64,000 bases of DNA from Anaerolineales bacterium UBA2395 (GTDB lineage: Bacteria > Chloroflexota > Anaerolineae > Anaerolineales > Villigracilaceae): contig DDSH01000001.1 in the NCBI GenBank assembly GCA_002343775.1, positions 303,236 through 367,235 of the forward strand, written 5' to 3'. The translations under genes and the position numbers were made by a program. The notes under the pieces are model-generated. The model did not search any database and had not been told where the DNA came from. It worked only from the letters and a program-made list of their open reading frames with translations. This document shows positions 42,996 through 52,398 of the stretch, piece by piece (position 1 is the stretch's first letter; each line of letters opens with the position of its first letter).

Positions 42996-43394
42996 CTATC
43001 CTGCCATGGCTATCTTGATGTCGCGGATAATGTCCTCGGTGGAAGCGCCGGGACCGTATACGCCGGTCACTCCCAGCTCTTTCAACCGGCTCAAGTCTTC
43101 ATCGGGGATGATGCCGCCGATAAAGACCTTGACATTCATCTGCCCATTGGAGCGGAGTAGTTCCAACACGCGCGGGGTGAGTGCCATGTGCGCGCCTGAG
43201 AGAATGGACAAACCGACCACGTCCACATCCTCTTGCAGGGCGGCTTCGGCGATCATTTCAGGCGTTTGGCGCAAGCCGGTGTAGATGACCTCCATGCCCG
43301 CGTCACGCAGGGCACGCGCCACCACTTTCGCGCCGCGATCGTGACCATCCAGCCCGGGCTTGGCAACCAAAACACGAATTTTCTTATCGGTCAT
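42996..43394 (-). CDS. Methylmalonyl-CoA mutase B12-binding subunit
   Basis: This 132-residue protein has the cobalamin motif GLDGHDRGAKVVARALRDAG (D-x-H-x2-G with the lower axial His), then VVGLSILSGAH and VFIGGIIPDED. It forms the detached C-terminal B12 domain of a two-part mutase, as in archaea and Chloroflexota. CGGAGGAA precedes the ATG. TATAAT about 35 nt upstream is a likely promoter for the whole B12/meaB/GNAT/prs/mutM run. Confidence 0.93.
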   Translation of the reverse strand: MTDKKIRVLVAKPGLDGHDRGAKVVARALRDAGMEVIYTGLRQTPEMIAEAALQEDVDVVGLSILSGAHMALTPRVLELLRSNGQMNVKVFIGGIIPDEDLSRLKELGVTGVYGPGASTEDIIRDIKIAMAG

Positions 43395-43453
43395 TGTTCC
43401 TCCGAATATTAACGTGGGTGATTATACTATGTATCACAAACGAGGGAATTTAT

Positions 43454-43491
43454 AAAAACGAAAGGATAGCGGTCGCTATCCTTTCGTTTTT
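43454..43491 (-). terminator. Terminator of ftsK
   Basis: AAAAACGAAAGGATAGC pairs with its complement around GGTC, leaving T-runs on either strand. It ends just past the ftsK stop. Confidence 0.85.
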
Positions 43492-43492
43492 G

Positions 43493-45838
43493 TTACTCGC
43501 CCGGCTCACTCTCCGGCGGCGGGGTGTTGCCATAATCCAACACCTGGCGCATCTGGGTCGCACCTTCGGGCGGACCGACGATCTTCTTATCTTCCATCGT
43601 GTCCATGATGCGCGAGGCGCGCGTATACCCGATGCGCAGTTTGCGCTGGAGCATGGAGACCGACCCCTTGCCTTCCTTGCGAACGATTCCCACCGCTTCA
43701 TTGAACAGCGGGTCGCCATCCACTTTTTGAGTCTCCTCCCACAAGGGAGCCTGCTTGAGCGGCACGTTTTCGGGAATGGTGTCGGCGGGCATACCGGCGG
43801 CGGCGTAGGGACTGGTCCCGCCCGCCAGCGTCCGCCAGTATTCCACCAGTTTTTGAATTTCATGATCCGAGACGAACACACCCTGCAAACGCACAGGCGC
43901 GGGCGCATCGGGAGCCTGATAAAGCATGTCACCGCGCCCGAGCAATCGTTCCGCGCCGGGCTGGTCAAGGATGACGCGGCTGTCCGTGTTCGAAGCCACG
44001 GCAAACGCAATACGCGCCGGGAAGTTGGCTTTGATAAGACCCGTCACCACATCCACAGACGGGCGCTGCGTGGCGAGGATCATATGAATGCCCGTGGCGC
44101 GCGCTAGCTGCGCAAGGCGGGTGATGGTACGTTCGGTTTCATCCGGCGCGATCATCATCAGGTCTGCCAGCTCGTCGATGACGACCACCAGATAAGGCAA
44201 TTTTTTCTGCCCCTGCAATTTCATCTTGGCGTTGTAATCGGTAATATTGCGCGAACCGACCTGCGCGAACATGTGATAACGCTTGTCCATTTCACGCGTC
44301 ATCCATTGCAGCGCACCGATCACGCGATCCATTTCAACGACCACAGGTCCGAGCAGGTGCGGGATGCCGTTATAACCGGTCAATTCCACGCGCTTCGGGT
44401 CGACGAGCACAAGGCGCAGGTCATCGGGTGTGTTGTATAAAAGCATGCAGGTCAGGATGGAGTTCACGCACACTGATTTACCGGAACCGGTCGTACCGGC
44501 GATGAGCATGTGCGGCATATTCTCGATGCTGGTAACGGTGGGATACCCCGCCACATCACGCCCGAGCGCAAAACTGAGCGGCTTCTTGTAGTTCTTGTAG
44601 ACTTCACTTTCAAGGATGTCACGCAACGCAACCCGCGCCATCTCTTCATTCGGGACTTCGATACCGACATAACTATGCCCCGGAACCGGCGCCTGAATGC
44701 GGATGCGCGGCGCGGCAAGTGCGAGCGCAAGATCATCAGCGAGGGATGCGATTTTGCTGACGCGCACTCTCGTGCGCACCCCGCCTCTGGTCTCGACGAA
44801 AAGCGGTTCGACCCCAAATTGCGTGATCGAAGGTCCGCGGCTGATCGCCACCACTTGCGCTGGCGCGCCAAAGGAAGCGAGCGTCTCTTCGATGAGGCGC
44901 GCGCGCTGTTGGATGAACTCTTCGTTGGTGGAGGTTTCCGCGCCTTCATCAAGGATGTCGCTGATGTCGGGTAGTTTCCATTCGATGACGGTTGCGCCGC
45001 TGCGGGTCTGCACCGGCTGGACGGGAACCGCCACGGTCTGCACGGCAGGCATGGCGGAGGAATCGATCGGAGTGAATCCGTTTTGAGAAACAGGTTCCGC
45101 TCCCGGCGGAGTCTGAGGCGCGATGGGTTTGTTGAGCAGGATCCGCAGTTTCTCCATCAGCGGGCTCAGCCAGAGGAACAGATCCGCCACGGGTTTATCC
45201 AGCAGGACGGCAACACCAAAGATGAACCACGCGATCAGCGCAATGGCAGTGCCCCCTGGACCAAACGCCGCCCAGAGAAAACGCTGGAACAATCCGCCGA
45301 AGTATCCGCCGCCCTGCCCGGTAAGCGCCACGGCTTCGGCGGTATCGCCGGTGGCAACGAGCGAATGAAGGAACGCCAGCAGCCAGAAGAAGAGGATGCC
45401 GCTTCCGGCGGCGCGCTCCATCGAAAATGGGGGGATGCGCTCGATCTTGCGGAAAACCAGCCAAAGCCCGAAGATGAGCAGACCAATGGGCAGGACGTAG
45501 ATTCCCCAGCCAAAGACCTGCGCCAGGAATTGGATCACGCCGCGAACGGCGGGAGAACGGTTGGCAGAAAGCAGTCCCAGGAGAATGATGAGACCGATGA
45601 ACGCCAGCCCCATGCCAACCACATCCAGCTTTCGTTCGGGCGAGAGGGTTTCCCACCACGATGGCTCGCGCGGCGCAGGCGGGGGTGGATGGTGCGCCTT
45701 GCCCTTCGACGCGGGCTTTCCGCCCGGCGCGCCGCCCTTTTTGGGAGCGAGGGTTTTACCGGCGGGTTTTGTATTTTTCTTCGGGGGTTCGGAGGGTTTC
45801 AGGAGAGGCATTTCAATATACGCCTTACGTCTTTCCAA
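43493..45838 (-). CDS. ftsK: DNA translocase FtsK/SpoIIIE
   Basis: This translocase moves chromosome ends through the closing septum. The 781 residues have a basic Pro/Lys-rich start, four N-terminal membrane helices (about residues 75-235), the motor domain with MLIAGTTGSGKSVCVNSIL, VVIDELADLMM and LATQRPSVDVVTG, and a C-terminal gamma winged helix (LQRKLRIGYTRASRIMDTME). ATG 45838 and ATG 45811 are both possible starts. TGCTATAAT about 33 nt upstream is the likely promoter. Confidence 0.95.
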   Translation of the reverse strand: MERRKAYIEMPLLKPSEPPKKNTKPAGKTLAPKKGGAPGGKPASKGKAHHPPPPAPREPSWWETLSPERKLDVVGMGLAFIGLIILLGLLSANRSPAVRGVIQFLAQVFGWGIYVLPIGLLIFGLWLVFRKIERIPPFSMERAAGSGILFFWLLAFLHSLVATGDTAEAVALTGQGGGYFGGLFQRFLWAAFGPGGTAIALIAWFIFGVAVLLDKPVADLFLWLSPLMEKLRILLNKPIAPQTPPGAEPVSQNGFTPIDSSAMPAVQTVAVPVQPVQTRSGATVIEWKLPDISDILDEGAETSTNEEFIQQRARLIEETLASFGAPAQVVAISRGPSITQFGVEPLFVETRGGVRTRVRVSKIASLADDLALALAAPRIRIQAPVPGHSYVGIEVPNEEMARVALRDILESEVYKNYKKPLSFALGRDVAGYPTVTSIENMPHMLIAGTTGSGKSVCVNSILTCMLLYNTPDDLRLVLVDPKRVELTGYNGIPHLLGPVVVEMDRVIGALQWMTREMDKRYHMFAQVGSRNITDYNAKMKLQGQKKLPYLVVVIDELADLMMIAPDETERTITRLAQLARATGIHMILATQRPSVDVVTGLIKANFPARIAFAVASNTDSRVILDQPGAERLLGRGDMLYQAPDAPAPVRLQGVFVSDHEIQKLVEYWRTLAGGTSPYAAAGMPADTIPENVPLKQAPLWEETQKVDGDPLFNEAVGIVRKEGKGSVSMLQRKLRIGYTRASRIMDTMEDKKIVGPPEGATQMRQVLDYGNTPPPESEPGE

Positions 45839-46083
45839 TGATGTGTTTGAAATGCGTAAAACGATTTAAGGATTATAGCACAAATGGTCTGTTATCCCAT
45901 TTTGCACGGAAGGTCACGGAACGGGCGAAGATCGAAAAAGACGCCATCCCGATGGTCTCTGAAAAGGGACGGTGTGAGTTGAGGTAAAATTGACGGGATT
46001 AATGACCGTCATCGGCAGAAACATTCCCCAGAGACTGCGGAAACCAAATCCTCCGTCCCTCTGTAGTTAGACAGGACCCAACC

Positions 46084-47004
46084 TTGTTCGAAATCCTTTT
46101 CCTCGGCACGTCTGCTTCAGCGCCTTCGTCCAAACGCGGACTGACCGCGCAGATCGTTTCTCACAACGAATATCGTTTTTTGGTGGATTGCGGTGAAGGC
46201 ACGCAGCGTCAGATCTTGCAATCCGGCATCGGCTTCAAACGCCTGACACGCGCCCTGCTGACGCACGGTCACCTCGACCATATCCTCGGGCTGGGCGGGC
46301 TGCTCTCCACGTTCCTGCGTTGGGAAGCCATCGATGAATTCGAGGTCTTCGGCAGCAAGGGTACGCTGGAACGGGTGCGCACGCTGCTGTATGATGTTGT
46401 GCTGCGCGGAAAGCAACCGCCGATGCCGCTGCGTCTGGTGGAGATCAAGCCCGGGGTCGTTTTCGAAGCGGAAGATTTCACGGTCACCGCCTTTCCGGTT
46501 TCGCACGGTCGGGCGGATAGCCTTGGGTACGTCTTCGAGGAGAAGGCGCGACGTCCGTTCCTTTCTGAAAAAGCGGATGCATTGGGTGTACCGTTCGGAC
46601 CGGAACGCCGCGAACTTGTCGACGGGAATTCGATCACCTTGCCCGACGGGAAACGCATCAACCCAGACGATGTGCTGGGTGAGTGGCAAAAGGGCAGCAA
46701 ACTCGTGATCGTGGGGGATACCGGCAAAACGGACAACCTGCTGGAAGTCTGCAATGATGCAGACGCGGTGGTCATCGAGTCAACGTATCTGGATGAAGAA
46801 GCGGAGATGGCGGGACAATTCTCACATCTCACCGCACGCATGGGCGCAGAACTCGCCATGAAAGCAGGGGTTAAGAAACTCATTCTCACGCATATTTCGC
46901 GCCGCTATCGCGGAAAGGATGTGATGGCGGAAGCGCAATCCGTGTTCCCAAACACGGTGGTCGCGCGCGATTTTGATACATTTCAAATCAAGAAAGAGCA
47001 TTAA
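46084..47004 (+). CDS. rnz: Ribonuclease Z
   Basis: This metallo-beta-lactamase-fold enzyme trims tRNA 3' ends. The 306 residues open LFEILFLGTSASAPSSKRG, with DCGEGTQRQIL, LLTHGHLDHILGLGG (metal ligands), FPVSHGRADSLGYVFE and the late ligand region LTHISRRY. A TTG start at 46084 fits the family N-terminus. Both tRNA genes here lack encoded CCA, consistent with need for 3' processing. pfkA follows after 7 nt. The 245 bp upstream towards ftsK hold only promoter-like sequence. Confidence 0.95.
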   Translation: MFEILFLGTSASAPSSKRGLTAQIVSHNEYRFLVDCGEGTQRQILQSGIGFKRLTRALLTHGHLDHILGLGGLLSTFLRWEAIDEFEVFGSKGTLERVRTLLYDVVLRGKQPPMPLRLVEIKPGVVFEAEDFTVTAFPVSHGRADSLGYVFEEKARRPFLSEKADALGVPFGPERRELVDGNSITLPDGKRINPDDVLGEWQKGSKLVIVGDTGKTDNLLEVCNDADAVVIESTYLDEEAEMAGQFSHLTARMGAELAMKAGVKKLILTHISRRYRGKDVMAEAQSVFPNTVVARDFDTFQIKKEH

Positions 47005-47011
47005 ATTTTTT

Positions 47012-47986
47012 ATGACAGGTATAACCAAGATCGGTATTTTAACGTCCGGGGGCGATGCTCCCGGCATGAACGCCGCCATCCGCGCAGCCGTGCGGACAGC
47101 GAATGACAACAATATCAGCGTGATCGGTGTAATGCACGGATACGAAGGTCTGGTGAACGGTGAGTTCCGTCCGTTGGGCGCGCGCGATGTGGGTGGAATT
47201 TTGCAGCGCGGCGGTACGGTGCTGCAAACCAGCCGCAGCAAACGCTTCCTGGAACCAACCGGGCAGCGCGAGGCGATCCGCAAGATGAACGAAGCCGGGA
47301 TGGAAGCGTTGATCGTCATCGGCGGCGAAGGCTCGATGAACGGCGCAAATGTGCTGGCGCAACAGGGCGTGAAGGTCATCGGTCTGCCCGGCAGCATCGA
47401 CAACGATATTTGGGGCACGAACATCGCCATCGGCACGGATACTGCCATGAACACCATCATGGATGCAGTGGACAAACTGCGCGATACGGCTTCGTCGCAC
47501 CAGCGCGCATTTCTGGTCGAAACGATGGGACGTAACAGCGGCTACCTCGCCGTGATGGCGGGCATCGTCTGCGGCGCAGAAATGACCCTGATCCCCGAAG
47601 TGCCTGTCACCGTGGATGAAGTGGCGGTGGCGGTCGAGGAAGCCTACAAACGCGGCAAGACCCACGCCATCATCATCAATGCGGAGGGGTCGGGCATCCG
47701 CACCACAGACCTGGCGGAACGCATCGATCATATGGATGTCGGTTTCAAGACGCGCATGACCATCCTCGGTCACATCCAGCGCGGCGGGTCACCGACGGCA
47801 TACGACCGTCTGCTGGCATCGCGCATGGGCGTCAAAGCCGTGGAGGCATTGATCGCCGGAACGCACGGCGTGATGGCTGGTTTGAAGGGCAAGGGCATCG
47901 ACTTCATCCCACTGGTGGACGTTATCAGCAACAAGCGCAAGGTGAACATGGAGTACTATCACATGGCGAAGGTGCTGGCGAGATAG
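47012..47986 (+). CDS. pfkA: 6-phosphofructokinase
   Basis: This is the committing enzyme of glycolysis. The 324 residues begin KIGILTSGGDAPGMNAAIRAAV; IVIGGEGSMNGA carries Gly where PPi-dependent enzymes have Asp, suggesting ATP use; PGSIDNDIWGT is the catalytic loop; ETMGRNSGYLA binds substrate. The start ATG at 47012 lies 7 nt past rnz without a strong ribosome-binding site. A heptad repeat array begins at its stop. Confidence 0.95.
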   Translation: MTGITKIGILTSGGDAPGMNAAIRAAVRTANDNNISVIGVMHGYEGLVNGEFRPLGARDVGGILQRGGTVLQTSRSKRFLEPTGQREAIRKMNEAGMEALIVIGGEGSMNGANVLAQQGVKVIGLPGSIDNDIWGTNIAIGTDTAMNTIMDAVDKLRDTASSHQRAFLVETMGRNSGYLAVMAGIVCGAEMTLIPEVPVTVDEVAVAVEEAYKRGKTHAIIINAEGSGIRTTDLAERIDHMDVGFKTRMTILGHIQRGGSPTAYDRLLASRMGVKAVEALIAGTHGVMAGLKGKGIDFIPLVDVISNKRKVNMEYYHMAKVLAR

Positions 47987-48060
47987 CAGTTAGCGATTAG
48001 CAGTTAGCAGTTGGCGATTAGCAGTTAGCGGTTAGCAGTTAGCGATTAGCGATTAGAGAT
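47987..48060 (+). repeat. Tandem heptanucleotide array (AGTTAGC/GATTAGC type)
   Basis: Roughly ten 7-nt units alternate between CAGTTAG, CGATTAG and CGGTTAG variants. The array starts directly after pfkA. Confidence 0.85.
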
Positions 48061-48095
48061 CAGCGGTTGGCGGTTGGTACGTGCCAACCGCTGAT
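48059..48095 (+). terminator. Hairpin at the end of the heptad array
   Basis: ATCAGCGGTTGGC and GCCAACCGCTGAT flank an 11-nt loop. The arms resemble array units, so the hairpin seems to have arisen from repeat copies in both directions. It may terminate the rnz/pfkA transcript. Confidence 0.65.
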
Positions 48096-48113
48096 GATTA
48101 ATGTGGAGGTCAG

Positions 48114-48473
48114 ATGAGGGATTTTCGTTCACTAAAGGTTTGGGAAAAGTCACACGATCTGACCTTGAAGATCTACAAGATCACAGATACATTTCCGAAT
48201 CACGAACTCTATGGCATCACCAGTCAGGTCCGCCGGGCTGCGGTTTCCATTCCCACCAACATTGCCGAAGGCAGCGGCAAGGACAGCGATGCGGAACTCA
48301 AACGATATTTCCTTATCGCAATGGGTTCATCCAGCGAATTGGAATATCTGCTCCTGCTAGCGCATGAATTGAAATACTTCAGCACCAGCGATTATCAGGA
48401 ACTGCAAGAATCGCTGACCGAGATCCGCAAGATGCTCAATGCCTTCATCCAGAAACTTAAGTCGAGCCACTAA
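48114..48473 (+). CDS. Four-helix-bundle protein (S23/IVP family)
   Basis: This 119-residue all-helical protein opens FRSLKVWEKSHDLTLKIYKITDTFP and then QVRRAAVSIPTNIAEGSGKDS with ELEYLLLLAHEL, the standard pattern of the S23 ribosomal-associated family. The fold is shared by diversity-generating retroelement Avd proteins, but no reverse transcriptase is nearby. GGAGG precedes the ATG. It stands alone between heptad arrays in inverted orientation and may be a mobile passenger. Confidence 0.92.
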   Translation: MRDFRSLKVWEKSHDLTLKIYKITDTFPNHELYGITSQVRRAAVSIPTNIAEGSGKDSDAELKRYFLIAMGSSSELEYLLLLAHELKYFSTSDYQELQESLTEIRKMLNAFIQKLKSSH

Positions 48474-48515
48474 ACGCTAACAACTAAATGCTAATGGCTA
48501 ATGGCTAAACGCTAT
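48471..48515 (-). repeat. Inverted heptad array after the four-helix-bundle gene
   Basis: Units TAAACGC, TAACAAC, TAAATGC, TAATGGC, TAATGGC, TAAACGC follow the gene. They are the complement type of the array before it (GCTAA against TTAGC). Confidence 0.75.
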
Positions 48516-51028
48516 TCCCCAACCGTCACCTGAATGACCGCCGTATCCACCACCTGATCGTTCTGCACCACCACCAACTGAACCGCATACAACCCGCTCA
48601 AGCCGGACGTATCCCACTCGGCTAGCAGGCCGCCAGTGACCGGGGTGAAGGTATCATCCCCGAGTTGAATCCATTCCTGCGGGTTCAATCCCTTACCCAC
48701 CTGCACTCGATAATACAAAAAATCATCACCTGACGCCGTGCCCATGATGAGCACATTGCCATTCACATCCGCAAACAATTGCGGCGACGTAATATTGGCA
48801 AGCGGATTGACCGGCGGCGCTTGAATCGCATCATACGATGTCGGCGGGACAGGCACGCCCGCGCTCAAAGCCCACTCACGCGCCTCTTCGGGGACGAGCA
48901 TAAACACGCGGTTGTCGATCAATTCGGGAGGGGTGAACACGGTGGCAAGCAGACCCGTCTCACGGTTGATGGCGAACTCGCGGAACAAAGTATCAGCCTG
49001 GGTCGGTTCACTGCCGTTCAGAAAAACATCCGTCACCAAATTTGGACATTCTCGTGTGGGCAGCATACCGCTTGGGTCGCAGACGGTGATCGGCGTAATG
49101 CCCTGCGGCGCAGACCAGCCATCGGCGGGCTGATTCTCAGAAGCAGTTTGCATCAACGCATTCCACAACACAGCCGGGAATCTCGGTGTGACGGAATCAT
49201 TTTCACCGCGCACACCCGTCCACGTTGCAACTGACACATACGGCGTGTACCCGATCACCCACGCATCATTCCCATCCGATGTCTGTCCCGGCTTCACGCC
49301 CGCCGGTCTGCCGATCTCCAGCGCGTTCTGCCTGCCCCACGTATCCCAACGCGCAGGTTCATCGCTCAACACATGCGTCATCAAATATGACATCGCAGGC
49401 GTCACCACCGTCTGCGCTTCGGGCAGCGACCAATCGAGCAGCGTCCCGCGATCCACGCCTTCCACGCGCAGGATCGTTACCGGTGTGAAATCGTCATTCA
49501 CATATTGACCGAACTTCACACCCTGCACACCGAACACGCCGTAGGCACTGGCAAGGTCGAGCATGGTAACTTCGTTATTCAAATCCAAGCCGAACGACGA
49601 CGCGATCTTCGTCACGTTCTCAATGCCCATCTGCGTTTTCAAGATTTCCATTGGAACTTGATAATCGTTCGCCAGCGCCGTCCGCAGACGCATCGCCCCG
49701 TGATATTCGCCGTCAAAGTTTTGGATGGTTTCAAAGGATGGAATATCCCACGTGAGTGTGGCTGGACTCAACCCGCGCGTGAATCCCGTCAAATAGACGA
49801 ACGCATCCATGCTGGACCCGGAACTGTGCGCGCTGACCAGGGGCGTTTCTACACCTTGAACGGTTTCGCCAACCATCGCCAGCACCTGTCCTGTACGCGG
49901 ATCAAGGATGACCGCGCTGGCGGATGAATCTGCAAACGTCACAGCAGGCGGCAGGGACGGTAACAGTCGCGCCGCATCACAGGATTCGTTCGGCTCGGGC
50001 AAGCCTGCCAGCCTTGCGGCATACACTTCCGTCACGCAGGAGGCGTTCTTTTGCAAGGCATAATCCAATGTGGAGATGACGATGATCCCGCCGCGCTCGA
50101 CTCGTTCACGCGGTATCTGCGAATCGATTTGGGCGAGGAGAAGGTTCAGGAAAGCAGGAGCCACTTCTGGCGGAGTCGGACGCGCTGTTTGGAATGTTGG
50201 AGTCTCCCCGAGCGACTGAGCGGCTTGGTCGGGAGAAACAAGTCCGAGGTCTTGCATCACATAAAGCAGTTCGCGCCCGCGTTGAATTGCCACCTGCGGC
50301 GCATCGAGCGGGTTGAGCGCGGGAGTCTCACTAACGGCGGCGAGGATGGCGCATTCGGCGAGGGTCAGTTCGTCGGCGGGTTTGCCAAAATACAATTGCG
50401 CGGCGACGTCGATACCGTAGGCATGGTTGCCAAAATCTGCGCTGTTGAGATACCACTCCATGACCTGCGTGCGCCCAAATTGAGCGGTGATCTGCGCGGC
50501 AAGCAGGCGCTCACGGATGGCGCGTGTGACGGATGGCGGCTCGTTGTAAAGCACGAGATCGTCGATGAGCCTTTGCGCGATGGTGGGGTGAAGGTCAAAA
50601 TTGTTCAAGCCTTCGAGTGAATAGCCGGAATGTTTTTCAAATTGCGGGTCGGCGACAGCGATGACCGCATTCACCAATTCTGCGGGGATGTGCTGCGCGT
50701 TCTGTTCGCTGATGGGAATGTAGCGGCGCGGTGATTCACTTGGCGCAAAGGTGGCAAGCAGTTGGGTGGCGGTGCGGTCGTAGATGCGGGTAGGTTGGAG
50801 GAGCAGCCCGTCCGGCGGGCTGAGGAGGATGGGGAGTATTTCGGTTGAGGGCAGGTCGCGAGTCACATCGGCGTAGAAGAACGCTCCGAGGATGATGAAC
50901 ACGCCAAGGACAAGCGAGAGGATGATCCCACCGCTCAGAATCGCGCCGCGCGTGCGGTTTTCGTTTCGCTTTTGTTTTTCAAGCCTGCGCTCGCGTCGCG
51001 AACGAAGGACGGGAAGAATGGAGGGCAT
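48512..51028 (-). CDS. Class A penicillin-binding-protein homologue with degenerate active sites
   Basis: This 838-residue protein has a basic cytosolic tail, one membrane helix (about residues 30-55), a GT51-like domain and a transpeptidase-like domain. The GT51 motif EDxxF reads ADPQF (catalytic Glu replaced by Ala, about residue 126), and GGSTITQQ reads LHPTIAQR; RAIRE and YLNSADFGNHAYGIDVAAQLYFGK are kept. In the transpeptidase part the S-x-x-K motif reads SSMD (about 405-408), S-x-N is absent (NDYQ), and KTG reads KPG. The fold is likely kept but both activities lost. Start at 51028 chosen over upstream heptad-repeat codons. Confidence 0.85.
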   Translation of the reverse strand: MPSILPVLRSRRERRLEKQKRNENRTRGAILSGGIILSLVLGVFIILGAFFYADVTRDLPSTEILPILLSPPDGLLLQPTRIYDRTATQLLATFAPSESPRRYIPISEQNAQHIPAELVNAVIAVADPQFEKHSGYSLEGLNNFDLHPTIAQRLIDDLVLYNEPPSVTRAIRERLLAAQITAQFGRTQVMEWYLNSADFGNHAYGIDVAAQLYFGKPADELTLAECAILAAVSETPALNPLDAPQVAIQRGRELLYVMQDLGLVSPDQAAQSLGETPTFQTARPTPPEVAPAFLNLLLAQIDSQIPRERVERGGIIVISTLDYALQKNASCVTEVYAARLAGLPEPNESCDAARLLPSLPPAVTFADSSASAVILDPRTGQVLAMVGETVQGVETPLVSAHSSGSSMDAFVYLTGFTRGLSPATLTWDIPSFETIQNFDGEYHGAMRLRTALANDYQVPMEILKTQMGIENVTKIASSFGLDLNNEVTMLDLASAYGVFGVQGVKFGQYVNDDFTPVTILRVEGVDRGTLLDWSLPEAQTVVTPAMSYLMTHVLSDEPARWDTWGRQNALEIGRPAGVKPGQTSDGNDAWVIGYTPYVSVATWTGVRGENDSVTPRFPAVLWNALMQTASENQPADGWSAPQGITPITVCDPSGMLPTRECPNLVTDVFLNGSEPTQADTLFREFAINRETGLLATVFTPPELIDNRVFMLVPEEAREWALSAGVPVPPTSYDAIQAPPVNPLANITSPQLFADVNGNVLIMGTASGDDFLYYRVQVGKGLNPQEWIQLGDDTFTPVTGGLLAEWDTSGLSGLYAVQLVVVQNDQVVDTAVIQVTVGE

Positions 51029-51047
51029 GGGGGAAGTATAAGGGAGG

Positions 51048-51110
51048 AAAGTGGAAAGAGGAAAGAGGGCGAGAGGTGGAAAGTGGCAAGTGGAAGGAAG
51101 AGGCTTTCTA
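51048..51110. repeat. Purine-rich heptad repeats upstream of the PBP homologue
   Basis: Units such as AAAGTGG, AAAGAGG, AAAGAGG, GTGGAAA, GTGGCAA, GTGGAAG occupy the 5' region. No ribosome-binding site for the PBP homologue is recognisable here. Confidence 0.6.
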
Positions 51111-51221
51111 TTCCGTCTCACCATGCGGAGAGTGGATCAGAAAAAAGCCTTGTTCAGGCTTGATTTCGGTGTTTTTCCAACTTTTTGGCTACTTTTTGGG
51201 ATAGGGGAGGAGTAAATGAAA

Positions 51222-51581
51222 TCAGGCACGTTCTAAAATATCAAAGGCTTTCCACCCTATTCTTGCACTTCTTTCAACTTCTTGTAAAAAATCTGAAATT
51301 GATCTGCTCAAAGAATCTGTTGGAGGTTCATCACAGATTTCAACACTTCTAAACTCATGATAACAATGATCATGTTCAGTGAATTTGCTATTTAAAAACA
51401 AGAATACTTCCGGGATAGAGACTTGATGAGCGACAAACAATCCATCTGTCAAGAAAGCATTTGAAAGCCTTTTGTTGATTTCATCTAATGGTAGTTTGTC
51501 GGGATTGTTAAAAGTTACTTCTCCCAAAGATTTGTAATTTGCTCCATCACGATAAAGATAAATGAATTTCACATTACTCAT
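51222..51581 (-). CDS. Small acidic protein of unknown function beside an HNH gene
   Basis: This 119-residue protein (FIYLYRDGANYKSLGEVTFNNPDKLPLDEINKRL, then HDHCYHEFRSVEICDEPPTD) has no motif I recognise. Composition is AT-rich. It lies 2 nt after the HNH endonuclease gene, in the same direction, so it could be a partner or protective protein. No signal peptide or membrane segment. Confidence 0.6.
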   Translation of the reverse strand: MSNVKFIYLYRDGANYKSLGEVTFNNPDKLPLDEINKRLSNAFLTDGLFVAHQVSIPEVFLFLNSKFTEHDHCYHEFRSVEICDEPPTDSLSRSISDFLQEVERSARIGWKAFDILERA

Positions 51582-51583
51582 GA

Positions 51584-52351
51584 CTATACGCGGAAAACAT
51601 TCCTATTGTGATACTTCAAGAACTTTTCATCCGGCAAGAATCTAGATGGTTTCTTAATCTCTACACCGTCGTATCGAAAAAGAAAATCCTGAGCCGCATT
51701 ACTCATATTCTTAATTTTCACTGCTCTGGATACCTTGACCACGAAATCAGGGGTTATTGTCAGGAATCCTCGATCAAATGCTCGGTCATGTATCACGTTC
51801 AAACAGAGTCCATTCCGAGGATTCACACGATTGTCTTCATCCTTCGACCACGGAATAATATGACTCGCATTCAAGAGTTCTGTGATCTCCAATCCTGTTA
51901 TACAGCATTGAAAGTCATAAGCCGCAAGTACAGATTTCCTAAAGAAACTTTGATTCACACGAACTTTTACAATCGATTCCCTCTCTTTGCCCGCTTTAGG
52001 TAAATCAACAATATCTAGATTTGAGGTAGATTCAATGGACTTGCCTGTCATTTCTGCCAGTAGTCTTTCACTTTCAAAAGCAAGTCTATTCCAATTCTTA
52101 TTAAACTCGTTCCAGATTTCGACATCCATTTTGCTTCCATGAGAAGCACCAGCAATTTTTCTTTCTTTCAAACCGGGATCAAGTCTTGCAAAATTCGCTA
52201 GCTTCCAAGAAACCGCAGAAGGGGTGCGACCTAGAATCTTTGAAAGCGCAATTATTTCAGGGTTATGAATATGGATTTTTCCAAACGGGGTTTTACAGTA
52301 TAGGTTGAAAGCAATAATCAACTCTTCACGTGACCATTTGACTGATGGCAT
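51584..52351 (-). CDS. HNH endonuclease, restriction-like
   Basis: This 255-residue protein has an N-terminal helical part (WSREELIIAFNLYCKTPFGKIHIHNPEIIALSKILGRTPSAVSWKL) that looks like a DNA-binding helix-turn-helix region. A C-terminal HNH domain follows: CCITGLEITELLNASHIIPWSKDEDNRVNPRNGLCLNVIHDRAFD, with the catalytic His pair in ASHI and the N-x-x-L-C motif. This layout is common in restriction-type endonucleases. No methyltransferase partner is visible. The gene is AT-rich and probably transferred. Confidence 0.88.
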   Translation of the reverse strand: MPSVKWSREELIIAFNLYCKTPFGKIHIHNPEIIALSKILGRTPSAVSWKLANFARLDPGLKERKIAGASHGSKMDVEIWNEFNKNWNRLAFESERLLAEMTGKSIESTSNLDIVDLPKAGKERESIVKVRVNQSFFRKSVLAAYDFQCCITGLEITELLNASHIIPWSKDEDNRVNPRNGLCLNVIHDRAFDRGFLTITPDFVVKVSRAVKIKNMSNAAQDFLFRYDGVEIKKPSRFLPDEKFLKYHNRNVFRV

Positions 52352-52398
52352 ATTTCCTCGCTTTTTCTACAAGCGATTTTACACCACGCAAACATAGA

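Noticed and set aside
47987..48060. Possible CRISPR array
   Set aside because: The period is 7 nt with no spacers. It is a simple heptad tandem repeat.
48114..48473. Avd protein of a diversity-generating retroelement
   Set aside because: No reverse transcriptase, template repeat or variable repeat is seen around it.
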